Below are positions 6,662 to 14,610 of a stretch of DNA of 19,935 nucleotides, piece after piece. Position numbers and translations under genes: made by a program. Origin of the DNA: Bacteroidota bacterium (GTDB lineage Bacteria > Bacteroidota > Bacteroidia > Flavobacteriales_F > PHOS-HE28); the NCBI GenBank assembly GCA_023418095.1, contig JAEZDL010000123.1, positions 1 through 19,935 on the forward strand, read 5' to 3'. Under the pieces are notes generated by a model. The model saw only the letters and a list, made by a program, of their open reading frames with translations, did not search any database and was not told the origin of the DNA. Each line of letters starts with the position of its first letter. Within the stretch, counting starts at the first letter, position 1.

Positions 6662-8680
6662 ATGATCACAAGGAAGTTGTTCACCACGCTCGTGCTCGGC
6701 CTGTTCATCTCTACCGTTGCACTGGCGCAGGGCAAGAGCGCCGAAGAGGCCGACAGGGCGTTCGAGAACGGGTTCTACTTCAACGCCATAGAGCTTTACA
6801 AGAAAGCCTATACGGTGGAAAAGCAGGCCAGCACGAAAGCCGAGCTCGTCTTCAAAGTGGCGGAGAGCTACCGTATGCTGGGCGATGCCGAGCAGGCCGA
6901 AGTGTGGTATGAAAAGGCCAACAAGGCGCAATATCCCGATCCGATCACTTACTTCTACATCGGTGAAATGCTGAAGCAGCAAGGGAAGTACGCCGATGCG
7001 ATCGCGGCCTACAACCGCTACAAGGAGAAACGGCCGAACGATTCCCGCGCAGAAGCCGGCATCGCAGAAGCGGAGATGGCTCAGAAATGGAAGGACGATC
7101 CGACACGCTACACCGTGGATCCGGAGGTTCTGCTGAACACGCCGCAATACGATTTCACCCCGGCCTTCGCCGACAAGAACAACCAGGCTGTTGTATTCAC
7201 CAGCACGCGCCAGGCTTCCACCGGCACCGAGACCGACCAGATCCTGGGCGAGAATTTCAGCGATCTGTTCACCAGCACCCGCGATCGGCTTGGTAAATGG
7301 AGCGAGCCGGTGAAACTTCCGCCCGCGATCAACACGCCCGGCAACGAAGGTGCGCCAGTGTTCAACAGCGAACGCACCATCATGTATTTCACTCGCTGTC
7401 CGTTCGATAAGAAGAAGAAATTCGGCTGCGACATCTACATGAGCAAGAAGGTGGGCAACAATTTCTCAGAGCCTGAAATGCTCGCGTTGAAGCCCAATGC
7501 CGGAAAGGATGATACCACGACAGTTGGCCATCCCACGCTCTCCACGGCGAATGATGTGATGATCTTCTCCAGCAACGTGAAAGGTGCCGGCCACAAAGGC
7601 GGAAAGGATCTGTATTGGGTGAAGTTGAACGAGGAAGGAAAGCCGGTTGGGGCTCCAACGAATCTTGGCGCAGAGATCAACACGCCGAAGGATGAGCTCT
7701 TCCCTTCACTGCGCTTCGATGGAAGCCTTTACTTCTCCACCACCGGTTTCCCCGGCATGGGCGGTATGGACATCTTCCGCGCCGAACCTACCGGTGAGAA
7801 CACCTGGGGCAACGTGCAGAACATGCGAGCACCGCTGAACAGTTCTTTTGATGATTTCGGGATCGTGTTCGATGGCGAGGAAGATCGCGGTTTCTTCACC
7901 AGCAACCGCCCCGGCGGCCAGGCCATGGACGATATCTGGCGCTTCTACATGCCGGACATGGTGTTCGCTTTGCAAGGCACCGTTTACGACAAGTTGACCA
8001 ACTCCCCGATCCCTGGCGTAAAGCTGAGCGTGGTCGGCACGAACGGAAGCAACTTCAGCGCCGAGACTGATGAGAACGGGAACTTCGAATTCGTGGAGAA
8101 TGAATCGAAGGAGCGTTACATCAAGGAGAACACCACTTACAGCATCATGGCCGAAGCCGAGAACTATCTGGTGGTGAAAGATCAGGTGACCACCGTGGGC
8201 CTCACCGAAAGCACCACGTTCGTGAAGGAATACTTCCTGCAGCCAGCACGATCGGACATCGCGATCAAACTTCCCGAAGTACAGTACGATCTGGGTAAGT
8301 ACGCATTGCGTGAGGAAGGAAAGGATTCATTGGAGACCCTTTACCAGACCCTGATCGACAATCCCACGATCGTGATCGAATTGGCAGCCCACACCGATAC
8401 GCGCGATTCCGAGGCACGGAACATGACCCTTTCACAGAACCGCGCGCAAAGTGTTGTGAACTACCTGGTGACAAAGGGCATCGATCCGGCGCGGATGGTG
8501 CCGAAGGGTTACGGCGAGACCCGCCCGCGTATCACCGACAAGCAGATCGCGGAGATGAAGACCGAAGAGGAGCGCGAAGCTGCCCACCAGCAGAATCGTC
8601 GCACTGAGTTCCGCGTGCTCAGTTGGGATTACGTTCCGAAAGAGAACGGAACAGGTACCGGCAACGGCGTTAGCAATTAG
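6662..8680 (+). CDS. PorE-like T9SS-associated OmpA-family protein (TPR, beta-propeller, CRD, OmpA)
   Basis: A 672-residue exported protein. From ATG 6662: signal peptide with hydrophobic core and cleavage after VALA (about 1-22, no lipobox Cys), TPR-like helices about 25-155, PD40-type beta-propeller about 165-425 with repeated 'F..D...YF.S' strands (for example LFPSLRFDGSLYFSTTGFPG near 346), a carboxypeptidase-regulatory-like beta-sandwich near 436-520 (GTVYDKLTNSPIPGVKLSV), and a C-terminal OmpA peptidoglycan-binding domain (about 537-665; HTDTRDSEARNMTLSQNRA). This domain order is that of PorE of the type IX secretion system, which anchors the machinery to peptidoglycan. Bacteroidota carry several paralogues of this plan, so T9SS function is likely, not proven. 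The start is moved from the longest frame (6584) to the ATG that opens the signal peptide. Confidence 0.85.
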   Translation: MITRKLFTTLVLGLFISTVALAQGKSAEEADRAFENGFYFNAIELYKKAYTVEKQASTKAELVFKVAESYRMLGDAEQAEVWYEKANKAQYPDPITYFYIGEMLKQQGKYADAIAAYNRYKEKRPNDSRAEAGIAEAEMAQKWKDDPTRYTVDPEVLLNTPQYDFTPAFADKNNQAVVFTSTRQASTGTETDQILGENFSDLFTSTRDRLGKWSEPVKLPPAINTPGNEGAPVFNSERTIMYFTRCPFDKKKKFGCDIYMSKKVGNNFSEPEMLALKPNAGKDDTTTVGHPTLSTANDVMIFSSNVKGAGHKGGKDLYWVKLNEEGKPVGAPTNLGAEINTPKDELFPSLRFDGSLYFSTTGFPGMGGMDIFRAEPTGENTWGNVQNMRAPLNSSFDDFGIVFDGEEDRGFFTSNRPGGQAMDDIWRFYMPDMVFALQGTVYDKLTNSPIPGVKLSVVGTNGSNFSAETDENGNFEFVENESKERYIKENTTYSIMAEAENYLVVKDQVTTVGLTESTTFVKEYFLQPARSDIAIKLPEVQYDLGKYALREEGKDSLETLYQTLIDNPTIVIELAAHTDTRDSEARNMTLSQNRAQSVVNYLVTKGIDPARMVPKGYGETRPRITDKQIAEMKTEEEREAAHQQNRRTEFRVLSWDYVPKENGTGTGNGVSN

Positions 8681-8696
8681 TGAAGAGACCGATCTG

Positions 8697-8728
8697 AAAA
8701 GCATCCGCCGCACGGCGGATGCTTTTTT
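8697..8728 (+). terminator. Strong rho-independent terminator before purM
   Basis: A 13-bp perfect stem (AAAAGCATCCGCC, 8697-8709, with GGCGGATGCTTTT, 8714-8726) around loop gcac, running into six T at 8723-8728. It lies 16 bases after the PorE-like stop and ends 13 bases before the purM ATG. Confidence 0.92.
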
Positions 8729-8741
8729 GTTATCCGACCAA

Positions 8742-9911
8742 ATGGCATCCAGCAGATACGAACAGCGCGGCGTCTCCGCTTCCAAGGAAGATGTTCACCA
8801 GGCGATCGCGAAGCTTGATAAGGGACTATTCCCGAAGGCCTTCTGCAAAGTGGTGCCCGATCTGCTTACTGGCAGCGAAGAACATTGCATCGTGATGCAC
8901 GCAGATGGCGCTGGAACGAAATCCTCGCTGGCGTATGCCTACTGGAAGGAAACGGGCGACATGAGCGTTTGGCGCGGGATCGCGCAGGATGCGATCGTAA
9001 TGAACCTCGATGACCTGATCTGTGTCGGGCTTACCGATCGGATCTTGCTCAGCAGCACGATCGGCCGCAATAAAAGGCTCATTCCCGGTGAAGTGATCAC
9101 GGCGATCATCCAGGGTACGGAGGAATTCCTGGAGAAGATGCGATCGCTCGGGATCGGAATACATAGCACCGGCGGCGAGACCGCCGATGTTGGCGATCTT
9201 GTCCGCACGATCATTGTGGACAGCACTGTCGTTGGCAGGATGGCACGCACCGAGGTGATCGACAACGCGCGGATCAAGGATGGTGACGTGATCATTGGTC
9301 TGTGCAGTTACGGGCAGGCGAGTTACGAAGATGCCTACAATGCCGGGATGGGAAGCAACGGCTTGACGAGCGCACGTCACGATGTCTTTTCAAAACGGAT
9401 CGCAAATGCTTTTCCGGAAACCTTCGATCCCGGTGTGCCGGAGGAATTGATCTATTCAGGAAAAGCCAGGCTCACCGATCCATTGGAAGGAACTTCGGTG
9501 GATCTTGGAAAAGCCGTGCTCTCCCCCACCCGCACCTATGCACCGATCGTAAAACAGATCCTCGGATCGATGCGCGATCGGATCCATGGCATGGTGCATT
9601 GCAGCGGCGGTGCGCAGACCAAGGTGCTTCATTTCATTGATGACCTGCGCGTTATCAAGGATGATCTGTTCCCGATACCGCCGCTATTCACGACCATTCA
9701 ACGGATGAGCGGGACAAGCTGGCAGGAAATGTACAAGGTGTTCAACATGGGCCACCGGCTGGAATTCTATGTGCCCGAAGAGATCGCAGCGGAGATCATT
9801 GCGATCGCTGCTTCATTCAATGTTGAAGCAAAAACGATCGGCCGGGTTGAAGCCGCGGATCGCAAGGAAGTGGTACTGAAGACCGTGAACGGCGAATTCC
9901 GCTACCAATGA
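8742..9911 (+). CDS. purM: AIR synthase (phosphoribosylformylglycinamidine cyclo-ligase), Bacteroidota type
   Basis: Closes the imidazole ring of AIR in the fifth step of purine synthesis, using ATP. The 389-residue protein has PurM hallmarks: the ATP-site loop DGAGTK at 55-60 (DGVGTK in classical PurM), MNLDDL near 87-92, GGETAD at 144-149, and the later DGDVIIGL strand. It is clearly divergent from proteobacterial PurM and matches the form seen in Bacteroidota, often labelled only 'AIR synthase related protein'. ATG 8742 is chosen because MASSRYEQRGVSASKEDVHQ fits that family; the in-frame TTG at 8727 lies inside the terminator T-tract. Its stop overlaps the prfA start by 4 bp (ATGA), indicating coupling. 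Since a strong terminator ends 13 bases upstream, its promoter must be very compact or lie before the hairpin. Confidence 0.9.
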   Translation: MASSRYEQRGVSASKEDVHQAIAKLDKGLFPKAFCKVVPDLLTGSEEHCIVMHADGAGTKSSLAYAYWKETGDMSVWRGIAQDAIVMNLDDLICVGLTDRILLSSTIGRNKRLIPGEVITAIIQGTEEFLEKMRSLGIGIHSTGGETADVGDLVRTIIVDSTVVGRMARTEVIDNARIKDGDVIIGLCSYGQASYEDAYNAGMGSNGLTSARHDVFSKRIANAFPETFDPGVPEELIYSGKARLTDPLEGTSVDLGKAVLSPTRTYAPIVKQILGSMRDRIHGMVHCSGGAQTKVLHFIDDLRVIKDDLFPIPPLFTTIQRMSGTSWQEMYKVFNMGHRLEFYVPEEIAAEIIAIAASFNVEAKTIGRVEAADRKEVVLKTVNGEFRYQ

Positions 9912-10990
9912 GCGAATTATTGGACAAGCTCGCATCGATCCATGAGCGGCGGATCGAGATCGGCAAGCAGCTCGCCGATCCGAGCGTGATCGCTGATCAG
10001 AAGAAATTCGTCGATCTCAATCGTTCCTATCGCGATCTGGAACCGATCGATCAGGCATTCCAACGTTTCCGCCGGTTGCATGAAGAACTGCGCGGTGCGG
10101 AGGAAATGTTGCGCAGCGAGAAGGATCCGGAGATGCAGGAAATGGCACGAAGCGAACGCGATCAGCTGCGCGATGCGATCGATGCCATGGAAAAGGAAGT
10201 GCGGCTGATGCTGGTGCCGAAGGATCCGAATGATCAGCGCAATTGTGCCATGGAGATCCGCGCCGGTACCGGTGGTGATGAGGCAAGTCTTTTCGCCGGT
10301 GATCTTTTCCGCATGTATTCTCGCTATTGCGAAGATCGCGGCTGGAAGATCGAAGTGGTTGATGTGAGCGAAGGCACAGCAGGCGGTTACAAGGAAGTGA
10401 TCTTCAACGTGATCGGCGAAGGTGCTTACGGCATCTTGAAATTCGAAGCGGGTGTACATCGCGTTCAACGCGTTCCCACTACGGAAGCCAGCGGCCGCAT
10501 ACACACCAGCGCAGCAACGGTGAACGTGATCCCCGAAGCGGAGGAACAGGATGTGGAGATCAAGGAAAGCGATGTGAAGATGGAGACCGCACGATCGGGC
10601 GGCGCAGGCGGACAGAACGTGAACAAGGTTGAAACGAAGGTGCGCCTTACGCATATACCTACGGGCACCGTGGTGATGTGCCAGACCGAAAGAAGCCAGC
10701 TCGGCAACAGGTTGAAGGCGATGCAGATGCTTCGCACAAAATTGTACGAGGAAAAAGTACGCGAGCAGGAGACCGCGGCCGCAGCGCACCGCAAAAGCCA
10801 GGTGAGCAGCGGCGATCGCAGCGCCAAGATCAGGACCTACAATTTCCCGCAAAGCCGTGTCACCGATCACCGGATCGAACTCACCATGCACAACCTTTCC
10901 GAGGTATTGAACGGCGATCTGCAGCAACTGATCGATGCCTTGCAACTCGCCGAGCGCACGGAAAAATTGAAGGCCGAAGCCGGTCTTTGA
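9908..10990 (+). CDS. prfA: Peptide chain release factor 1
   Basis: Cytosolic factor that reads UAA and UAG stop codons in the ribosomal A site and triggers release of the finished protein. The 360-residue length is standard. The catalytic GGQ loop (GGAGGQNVNKVET) has GGQ at 234-236, and the codon-recognition tripeptide is PTT at 190-192 in the context VPTTEASGRIHTSAATV; this PxT form identifies RF1, where RF2 would have SPF. No internal frameshift is present, which also separates it from RF2. Translation starts within the purM stop (ATGA). The last 44 bases before pyrF hold a weak promoter-like element, so pyrF may be read both from this operon and separately. Confidence 0.97.
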   Translation: MSELLDKLASIHERRIEIGKQLADPSVIADQKKFVDLNRSYRDLEPIDQAFQRFRRLHEELRGAEEMLRSEKDPEMQEMARSERDQLRDAIDAMEKEVRLMLVPKDPNDQRNCAMEIRAGTGGDEASLFAGDLFRMYSRYCEDRGWKIEVVDVSEGTAGGYKEVIFNVIGEGAYGILKFEAGVHRVQRVPTTEASGRIHTSAATVNVIPEAEEQDVEIKESDVKMETARSGGAGGQNVNKVETKVRLTHIPTGTVVMCQTERSQLGNRLKAMQMLRTKLYEEKVREQETAAAAHRKSQVSSGDRSAKIRTYNFPQSRVTDHRIELTMHNLSEVLNGDLQQLIDALQLAERTEKLKAEAGL

Positions 10991-11020
10991 TCCTTGCAGC
11001 GCGCCCTTCGGATCAATTGC

Positions 11021-11028
11021 GAACTTTG
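11021..11028 (+). promoter_or_regulatory. Possible -7 box for pyrF
   Basis: GAACTTTG matches TAnnTTTG except at the first base, and a TTG lies at 10994-10996, 24 bases upstream. It ends 6 bases before the pyrF ATG, so transcripts from it would be nearly leaderless. Weak evidence. Confidence 0.25.
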
Positions 11029-11034
11029 CGCCCG

Positions 11035-11868
11035 ATGACACGCGAAAAGCTCGTCGAGATCATTCGGAAAAAGCGCAGCCTGCTGTGCGTAGGCCTCGAT
11101 ACGGAAGAGGAATTGATCCCCGAACATTTCCGCGAGGAAAGTCATCCCGTACGCGCCTTCAATGAAGCGATCATCGAGGTGACGCATGATCTGGCGGCCG
11201 CCTACAAATTGAACCTGGCCTTCTACGAAGTGCTCGGCGATCAAGGCTGGCTCGATCTCGAAGCAACGATCGCGTACATCCGCAGCAAGAGCGATTGCTT
11301 CATAATTGCCGACGCCAAACGTGGTGACATCGGCAACACCGGAAGGAAGTACGCGCAGGCATTCTTCGACCGGCTGGATGTGGACGCGGTGACGGTTTCA
11401 CCATACATGGGCCGTGATAGTGTTACGCCTTTCCTGGGAAGGAAAGGCAAATGGGCGATCGTGCTCGGTGTCACCAGCAATCCCGGTGCGGAGGATTTCC
11501 AGTTCCTGCGCGTGAATGGAAGCGGTGATCGCCGGTTGTATGAGGTGGTAATGGAACGTGTGGCCACGTGGGGGACACCGAAGGAATTGATGTTCGTGAT
11601 CGGAGCGACGCGGCTGGCCACACTTGCGGAAGCACGGGCACAGATCCCGGAACACTTCTTTCTTGTACCCGGCGTAGGTGCCCAAGGCGGAGATCTTTCC
11701 GATGTACTGCACGCGGGTATCACACAGGATGGCGGCCTGCTGATCAACAGTTCACGCGGGATACTTTACGCCGGAAAGAACGAGGATGCGATCCCGGCCG
11801 CGCGCCGTGCCGCGCTGGAAATGCGCAAGGAGATGACGGCGGTGATGCAGGCGAAGGGGGTGATCTGA
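11035..11868 (+). CDS. pyrF: Orotidine 5'-phosphate decarboxylase
   Basis: Catalyses the last step of UMP synthesis, decarboxylating OMP in the cytosol. The 277-residue length fits the longer (type 2) PyrF subfamily. The active-site signature DAKRGDIGNT starts at residue 93, giving the Asp-Lys-Asp charge network; other landmarks are CVGLDTEE near the N-terminus (substrate Asp) and the phosphate-binding end VPGVGAQGGD followed by NSSRGILYAG. The frame is open upstream to 10678, but that stretch is antisense-free overlap with prfA; ATG 11035, 44 bases after the prfA stop, is the natural start. It is the last gene of the purM-prfA-pyrF group and converges with the minus-strand T9SS cargo gene after a 50-base gap. 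Confidence 0.97.
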   Translation: MTREKLVEIIRKKRSLLCVGLDTEEELIPEHFREESHPVRAFNEAIIEVTHDLAAAYKLNLAFYEVLGDQGWLDLEATIAYIRSKSDCFIIADAKRGDIGNTGRKYAQAFFDRLDVDAVTVSPYMGRDSVTPFLGRKGKWAIVLGVTSNPGAEDFQFLRVNGSGDRRLYEVVMERVATWGTPKELMFVIGATRLATLAEARAQIPEHFFLVPGVGAQGGDLSDVLHAGITQDGGLLINSSRGILYAGKNEDAIPAARRAALEMRKEMTAVMQAKGVI

Positions 11869-11880
11869 AAGCAAGTGGAT

Positions 11881-11905
11881 CCAGTTGGTATTCCGTCACC
11901 AACGG
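11881..11905. terminator. Weak bidirectional hairpin between pyrF and convergent gene
   Basis: GTTGGT (11884-11889) and ACCAAC (11898-11903) pair around an 8-base loop, and the flanking CC/GG (11881-11882 with 11904-11905) extend the stem across one bulged A. It lies between two converging genes but lacks a T-tract on either side, so terminator function is only suggested by position. Confidence 0.25.
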
Positions 11906-11918
11906 ATGAGCATGATCT

Positions 11919-14549
11919 TCATTCCGATCGGAGGATGACCAGTCTGGCCATGAACCTTGTGCCACCGTTCTCCACGACGATCTGATGGATCCCCGGCGGT
12001 GAACCAGCCATATCGAACACTGGATCATCAATTCCAATGGATCGCTGGAACAGGAGCTTCCCTGTGCTGGTGATCACTTTCACATCATACATACGATCGG
12101 AACCGTCGTTCCGAGGGATCTCCAAACGAATAGATGAATTGCTCAATGCTGGGTTTGGATGGATCCCAATCCGTGCAGAACCCGTCTCCCATGCATCGAC
12201 CATGGTGATATCATCAAGACGCAAACGAGCTATACGATTCCTTCCTACGCCATTGTATGTTGTGAAGCTTCCTGCTGCAATGATCATTGCCTGGTCCTCC
12301 AGGAAAATTGAACTTACCTGACCATTGAAGCCTGAGCCAAAGCTCACATCGGTTCGCAGGGAACCATCTTCATTCAATTGGGCCACACCACCCCGCGGAA
12401 GCCAATCGACATTCTGGAATTCGCCACCAATGAATATGCTTCCATCATCCCCGATCGCGATGCTCCTTACCTGATCATCGATACCGGGAAGGGTAAAGGT
12501 CATGTCACGGGAACCATCATTGTTCAGCCTTGCCAGATAGAGGGCAGGTGATCCGTTGAAATAGGTGAACTCTCCTCCGACCAGGATCTTCCCATCGCTC
12601 GTGGTCCGCAATGTCTTCACCGGCGCATTGAACCCTGCGGCTGGATCGAAGGTTGGATCCAAGTCACCACTTGGAAGCAGTCGCGCGATCATGGGCACCG
12701 GTTGCAAATTATAGCTGGTGAAATCACCGCCAACGATGATCTGTCCATCATCCTGTACCAGGATCGTATTCACTTCACCATTGAAGCCATTTACTGTGGA
12801 TGATGGTGAATTCACATTCCATGTTGGATCGATAGAACCATTCTGGAGCAGCCTGGTGATACGCCAGCACGTCTGGCCACTGAATTGATAGAAATAACCG
12901 CCGATGAGGATCTTCCCATCAGGCTGCACAGCCACCGTGTTCACTTTGTTGTTCGGTCCGTCGCCTGCATTGAACGATGTATCTATGCTTCCATCCGCAT
13001 GAAGCAGCATGATCTTGTTCGCAACAGATCCATCGTATTCAGAGAACCATCCTCCTGCCACGATCCTGCCGTCGGGCAATTCCGCCAACGCATACACCGG
13101 TTGATCGAAACCGATACCCACGGAATGCAGCGGATCGATGTTGCCGTCTGGATCCATCTGCACCAGTCCATTCCTGAAATTCCCATTATACGTCGTGAAG
13201 GAACCTGCGGCCATGATCCTGCCGTCAGTTTTCCGGATCAATGCACTCACCGGGATATCGATCGTGCCGATCCTGTTGAAACCGGTGCCTGGTGCAGCGA
13301 ATGTTTCCATCAGGACCCCATCCACGTCGATCTTTGCGATCTTGTTGAAGCCTTTATGATCATAGCGATCGAACCATCCTGTGAGAAGAATGTCATCACC
13401 CATCAGGGTCATATCCCATATCGTTCCATTGGTGCCATCGCCACATTGAAAACCTGCATCGATCGAACCATCAGGCAATAGCCGGAGAATGTTCCCTACA
13501 CCCGTGCCATTGAAGATCTCGATATCACCTGCAATGATGCAATTACCATTGGATAAATGGATCACGGTGCTTGGTCCATTCGCATAGTTCGCAAAGCTGG
13601 ATCCGCTCCCTGGATCATGGTCCGGATCAAGTGTACCATCGGCGCTGAGCTTGGCCACTCCCGATCTTGCAACACCATTGTAGAATTGGAATCTGCCCAC
13701 CACCATCATGCTTCCACCGGGCATTAGGGCTACATCCTTCACGCTTGTTGTTCCGATGGTTTCAGTGGAAGTGAAGCCCTGACCCGTGGAAAAAGTATTG
13801 TCGATCGCTCCTGTAGGATGCAAGCGCGCAAGACAGCGGCTGATGACGCCTCCGTACGCATCGAACATGCCGTTCATGAGGATCTTGCCATCAGGGAGAA
13901 GGCGTATCCCGGAAACATTGGGAGTATCATTCCCGGTGGAATAGAAACTTCCAGGGGTCGTGAATTCCGGATCAACTGTTCCATCCGCTTCCAGCCGCGC
14001 GATGCATTTGCGACTGGTGCCGTTCACATTACTGAAAGCGCCACCAATCATGATCTTTCCGTCAGGCTGTTCCACGATCACGCTGACCTGATATCCACTT
14101 ACCTCCGTGGGCCAGGTCGCATCGACCGAGCCATCCTCCATCAACCCAACGATACCCAACCGTGATGATCCATTGAAAGTGAAGAACGATCCGCCAACGA
14201 GGATGCGTCCGTTGCTTTGGACATGCACTGAATAACATGTGGAGTTGGGCCCAATGCCTACGTCAAAATCCTCATCGAGCGTTCCGTCGGCATGAAGCCT
14301 TGCAATGTATTTACGCGCCTTTCCGTTCACCTCCAAGAAATTTCCCACGATGTAGATACGCCCTTGCGGATCCACGTAATGGTCATAGATCAGCTGTTGC
14401 GGTCCATCAGCATGGCCATATCCTATATCCCACGGGTTGAATGTTGGATCCGGGTGATAGAATTCGTCCTGGCCGAAAACACGACCGAGGAAGAGGATCA
14501 ATAGGGTCGCGATGATGGACGGCAGCGGTCGGATAATTCTATCGATCAT
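11919..14549 (-). CDS. Secreted delta-60 repeat protein with T9SS sorting domain
   Basis: An 876-residue secreted protein. Signal peptide at 1-26 (LPSIIATLLILFLGRVFG then Gln). Residues from about 50 to 775 hold 14 copies of a 50-60-residue repeat of the form 'DG(K/R)I.(V/I)GG.F...NG..R..IARL..DGS.D..F', the delta-60 type, expected to form beta-propeller blades. The last ~85 residues (from IGIHPNPALSNSS, about 792) form a T9SS type A sorting domain: PNP motif, a 'V.V....G..L' strand, and a final basic strand ending ARLVILRSE. Such proteins leave through T9SS and are attached to the surface or released; their biological task is unknown. It lies 61 bases downstream of another T9SS cargo gene on the same strand and may share its transcript. 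Confidence 0.93.
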   Translation of the reverse strand: MIDRIIRPLPSIIATLLILFLGRVFGQDEFYHPDPTFNPWDIGYGHADGPQQLIYDHYVDPQGRIYIVGNFLEVNGKARKYIARLHADGTLDEDFDVGIGPNSTCYSVHVQSNGRILVGGSFFTFNGSSRLGIVGLMEDGSVDATWPTEVSGYQVSVIVEQPDGKIMIGGAFSNVNGTSRKCIARLEADGTVDPEFTTPGSFYSTGNDTPNVSGIRLLPDGKILMNGMFDAYGGVISRCLARLHPTGAIDNTFSTGQGFTSTETIGTTSVKDVALMPGGSMMVVGRFQFYNGVARSGVAKLSADGTLDPDHDPGSGSSFANYANGPSTVIHLSNGNCIIAGDIEIFNGTGVGNILRLLPDGSIDAGFQCGDGTNGTIWDMTLMGDDILLTGWFDRYDHKGFNKIAKIDVDGVLMETFAAPGTGFNRIGTIDIPVSALIRKTDGRIMAAGSFTTYNGNFRNGLVQMDPDGNIDPLHSVGIGFDQPVYALAELPDGRIVAGGWFSEYDGSVANKIMLLHADGSIDTSFNAGDGPNNKVNTVAVQPDGKILIGGYFYQFSGQTCWRITRLLQNGSIDPTWNVNSPSSTVNGFNGEVNTILVQDDGQIIVGGDFTSYNLQPVPMIARLLPSGDLDPTFDPAAGFNAPVKTLRTTSDGKILVGGEFTYFNGSPALYLARLNNDGSRDMTFTLPGIDDQVRSIAIGDDGSIFIGGEFQNVDWLPRGGVAQLNEDGSLRTDVSFGSGFNGQVSSIFLEDQAMIIAAGSFTTYNGVGRNRIARLRLDDITMVDAWETGSARIGIHPNPALSNSSIRLEIPRNDGSDRMYDVKVITSTGKLLFQRSIGIDDPVFDMAGSPPGIHQIVVENGGTRFMARLVILRSE

Positions 14550-14610
14550 GAGCTTTCCTGTTCGTTGAGAACTTCATTCATTCCGTCGCAAGCGATCGGC
14601 ATCGCCCTTT

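Noticed and set aside
10678..11034. An N-terminal extension of pyrF by 119 codons.
   Set aside because: It would overlap the 3' part of prfA in another frame; PyrF proteins begin at the position corresponding to ATG 11035.
9917..11041. A 374-residue antisense frame covering prfA almost end to end.
   Set aside because: prfA is unmistakable on the other strand; the frame is open because the codon bias of the real gene leaves few stops in the opposite register, and the product is an Ala/His/Leu/Phe-rich string with no recognisable motif.
12885..13481. A 198-residue plus-strand frame inside the delta-60 gene.
   Set aside because: Antisense to a repeat protein with intact frame; its His/Ile/Arg-rich product repeats with the delta-60 period, as expected for a shadow.
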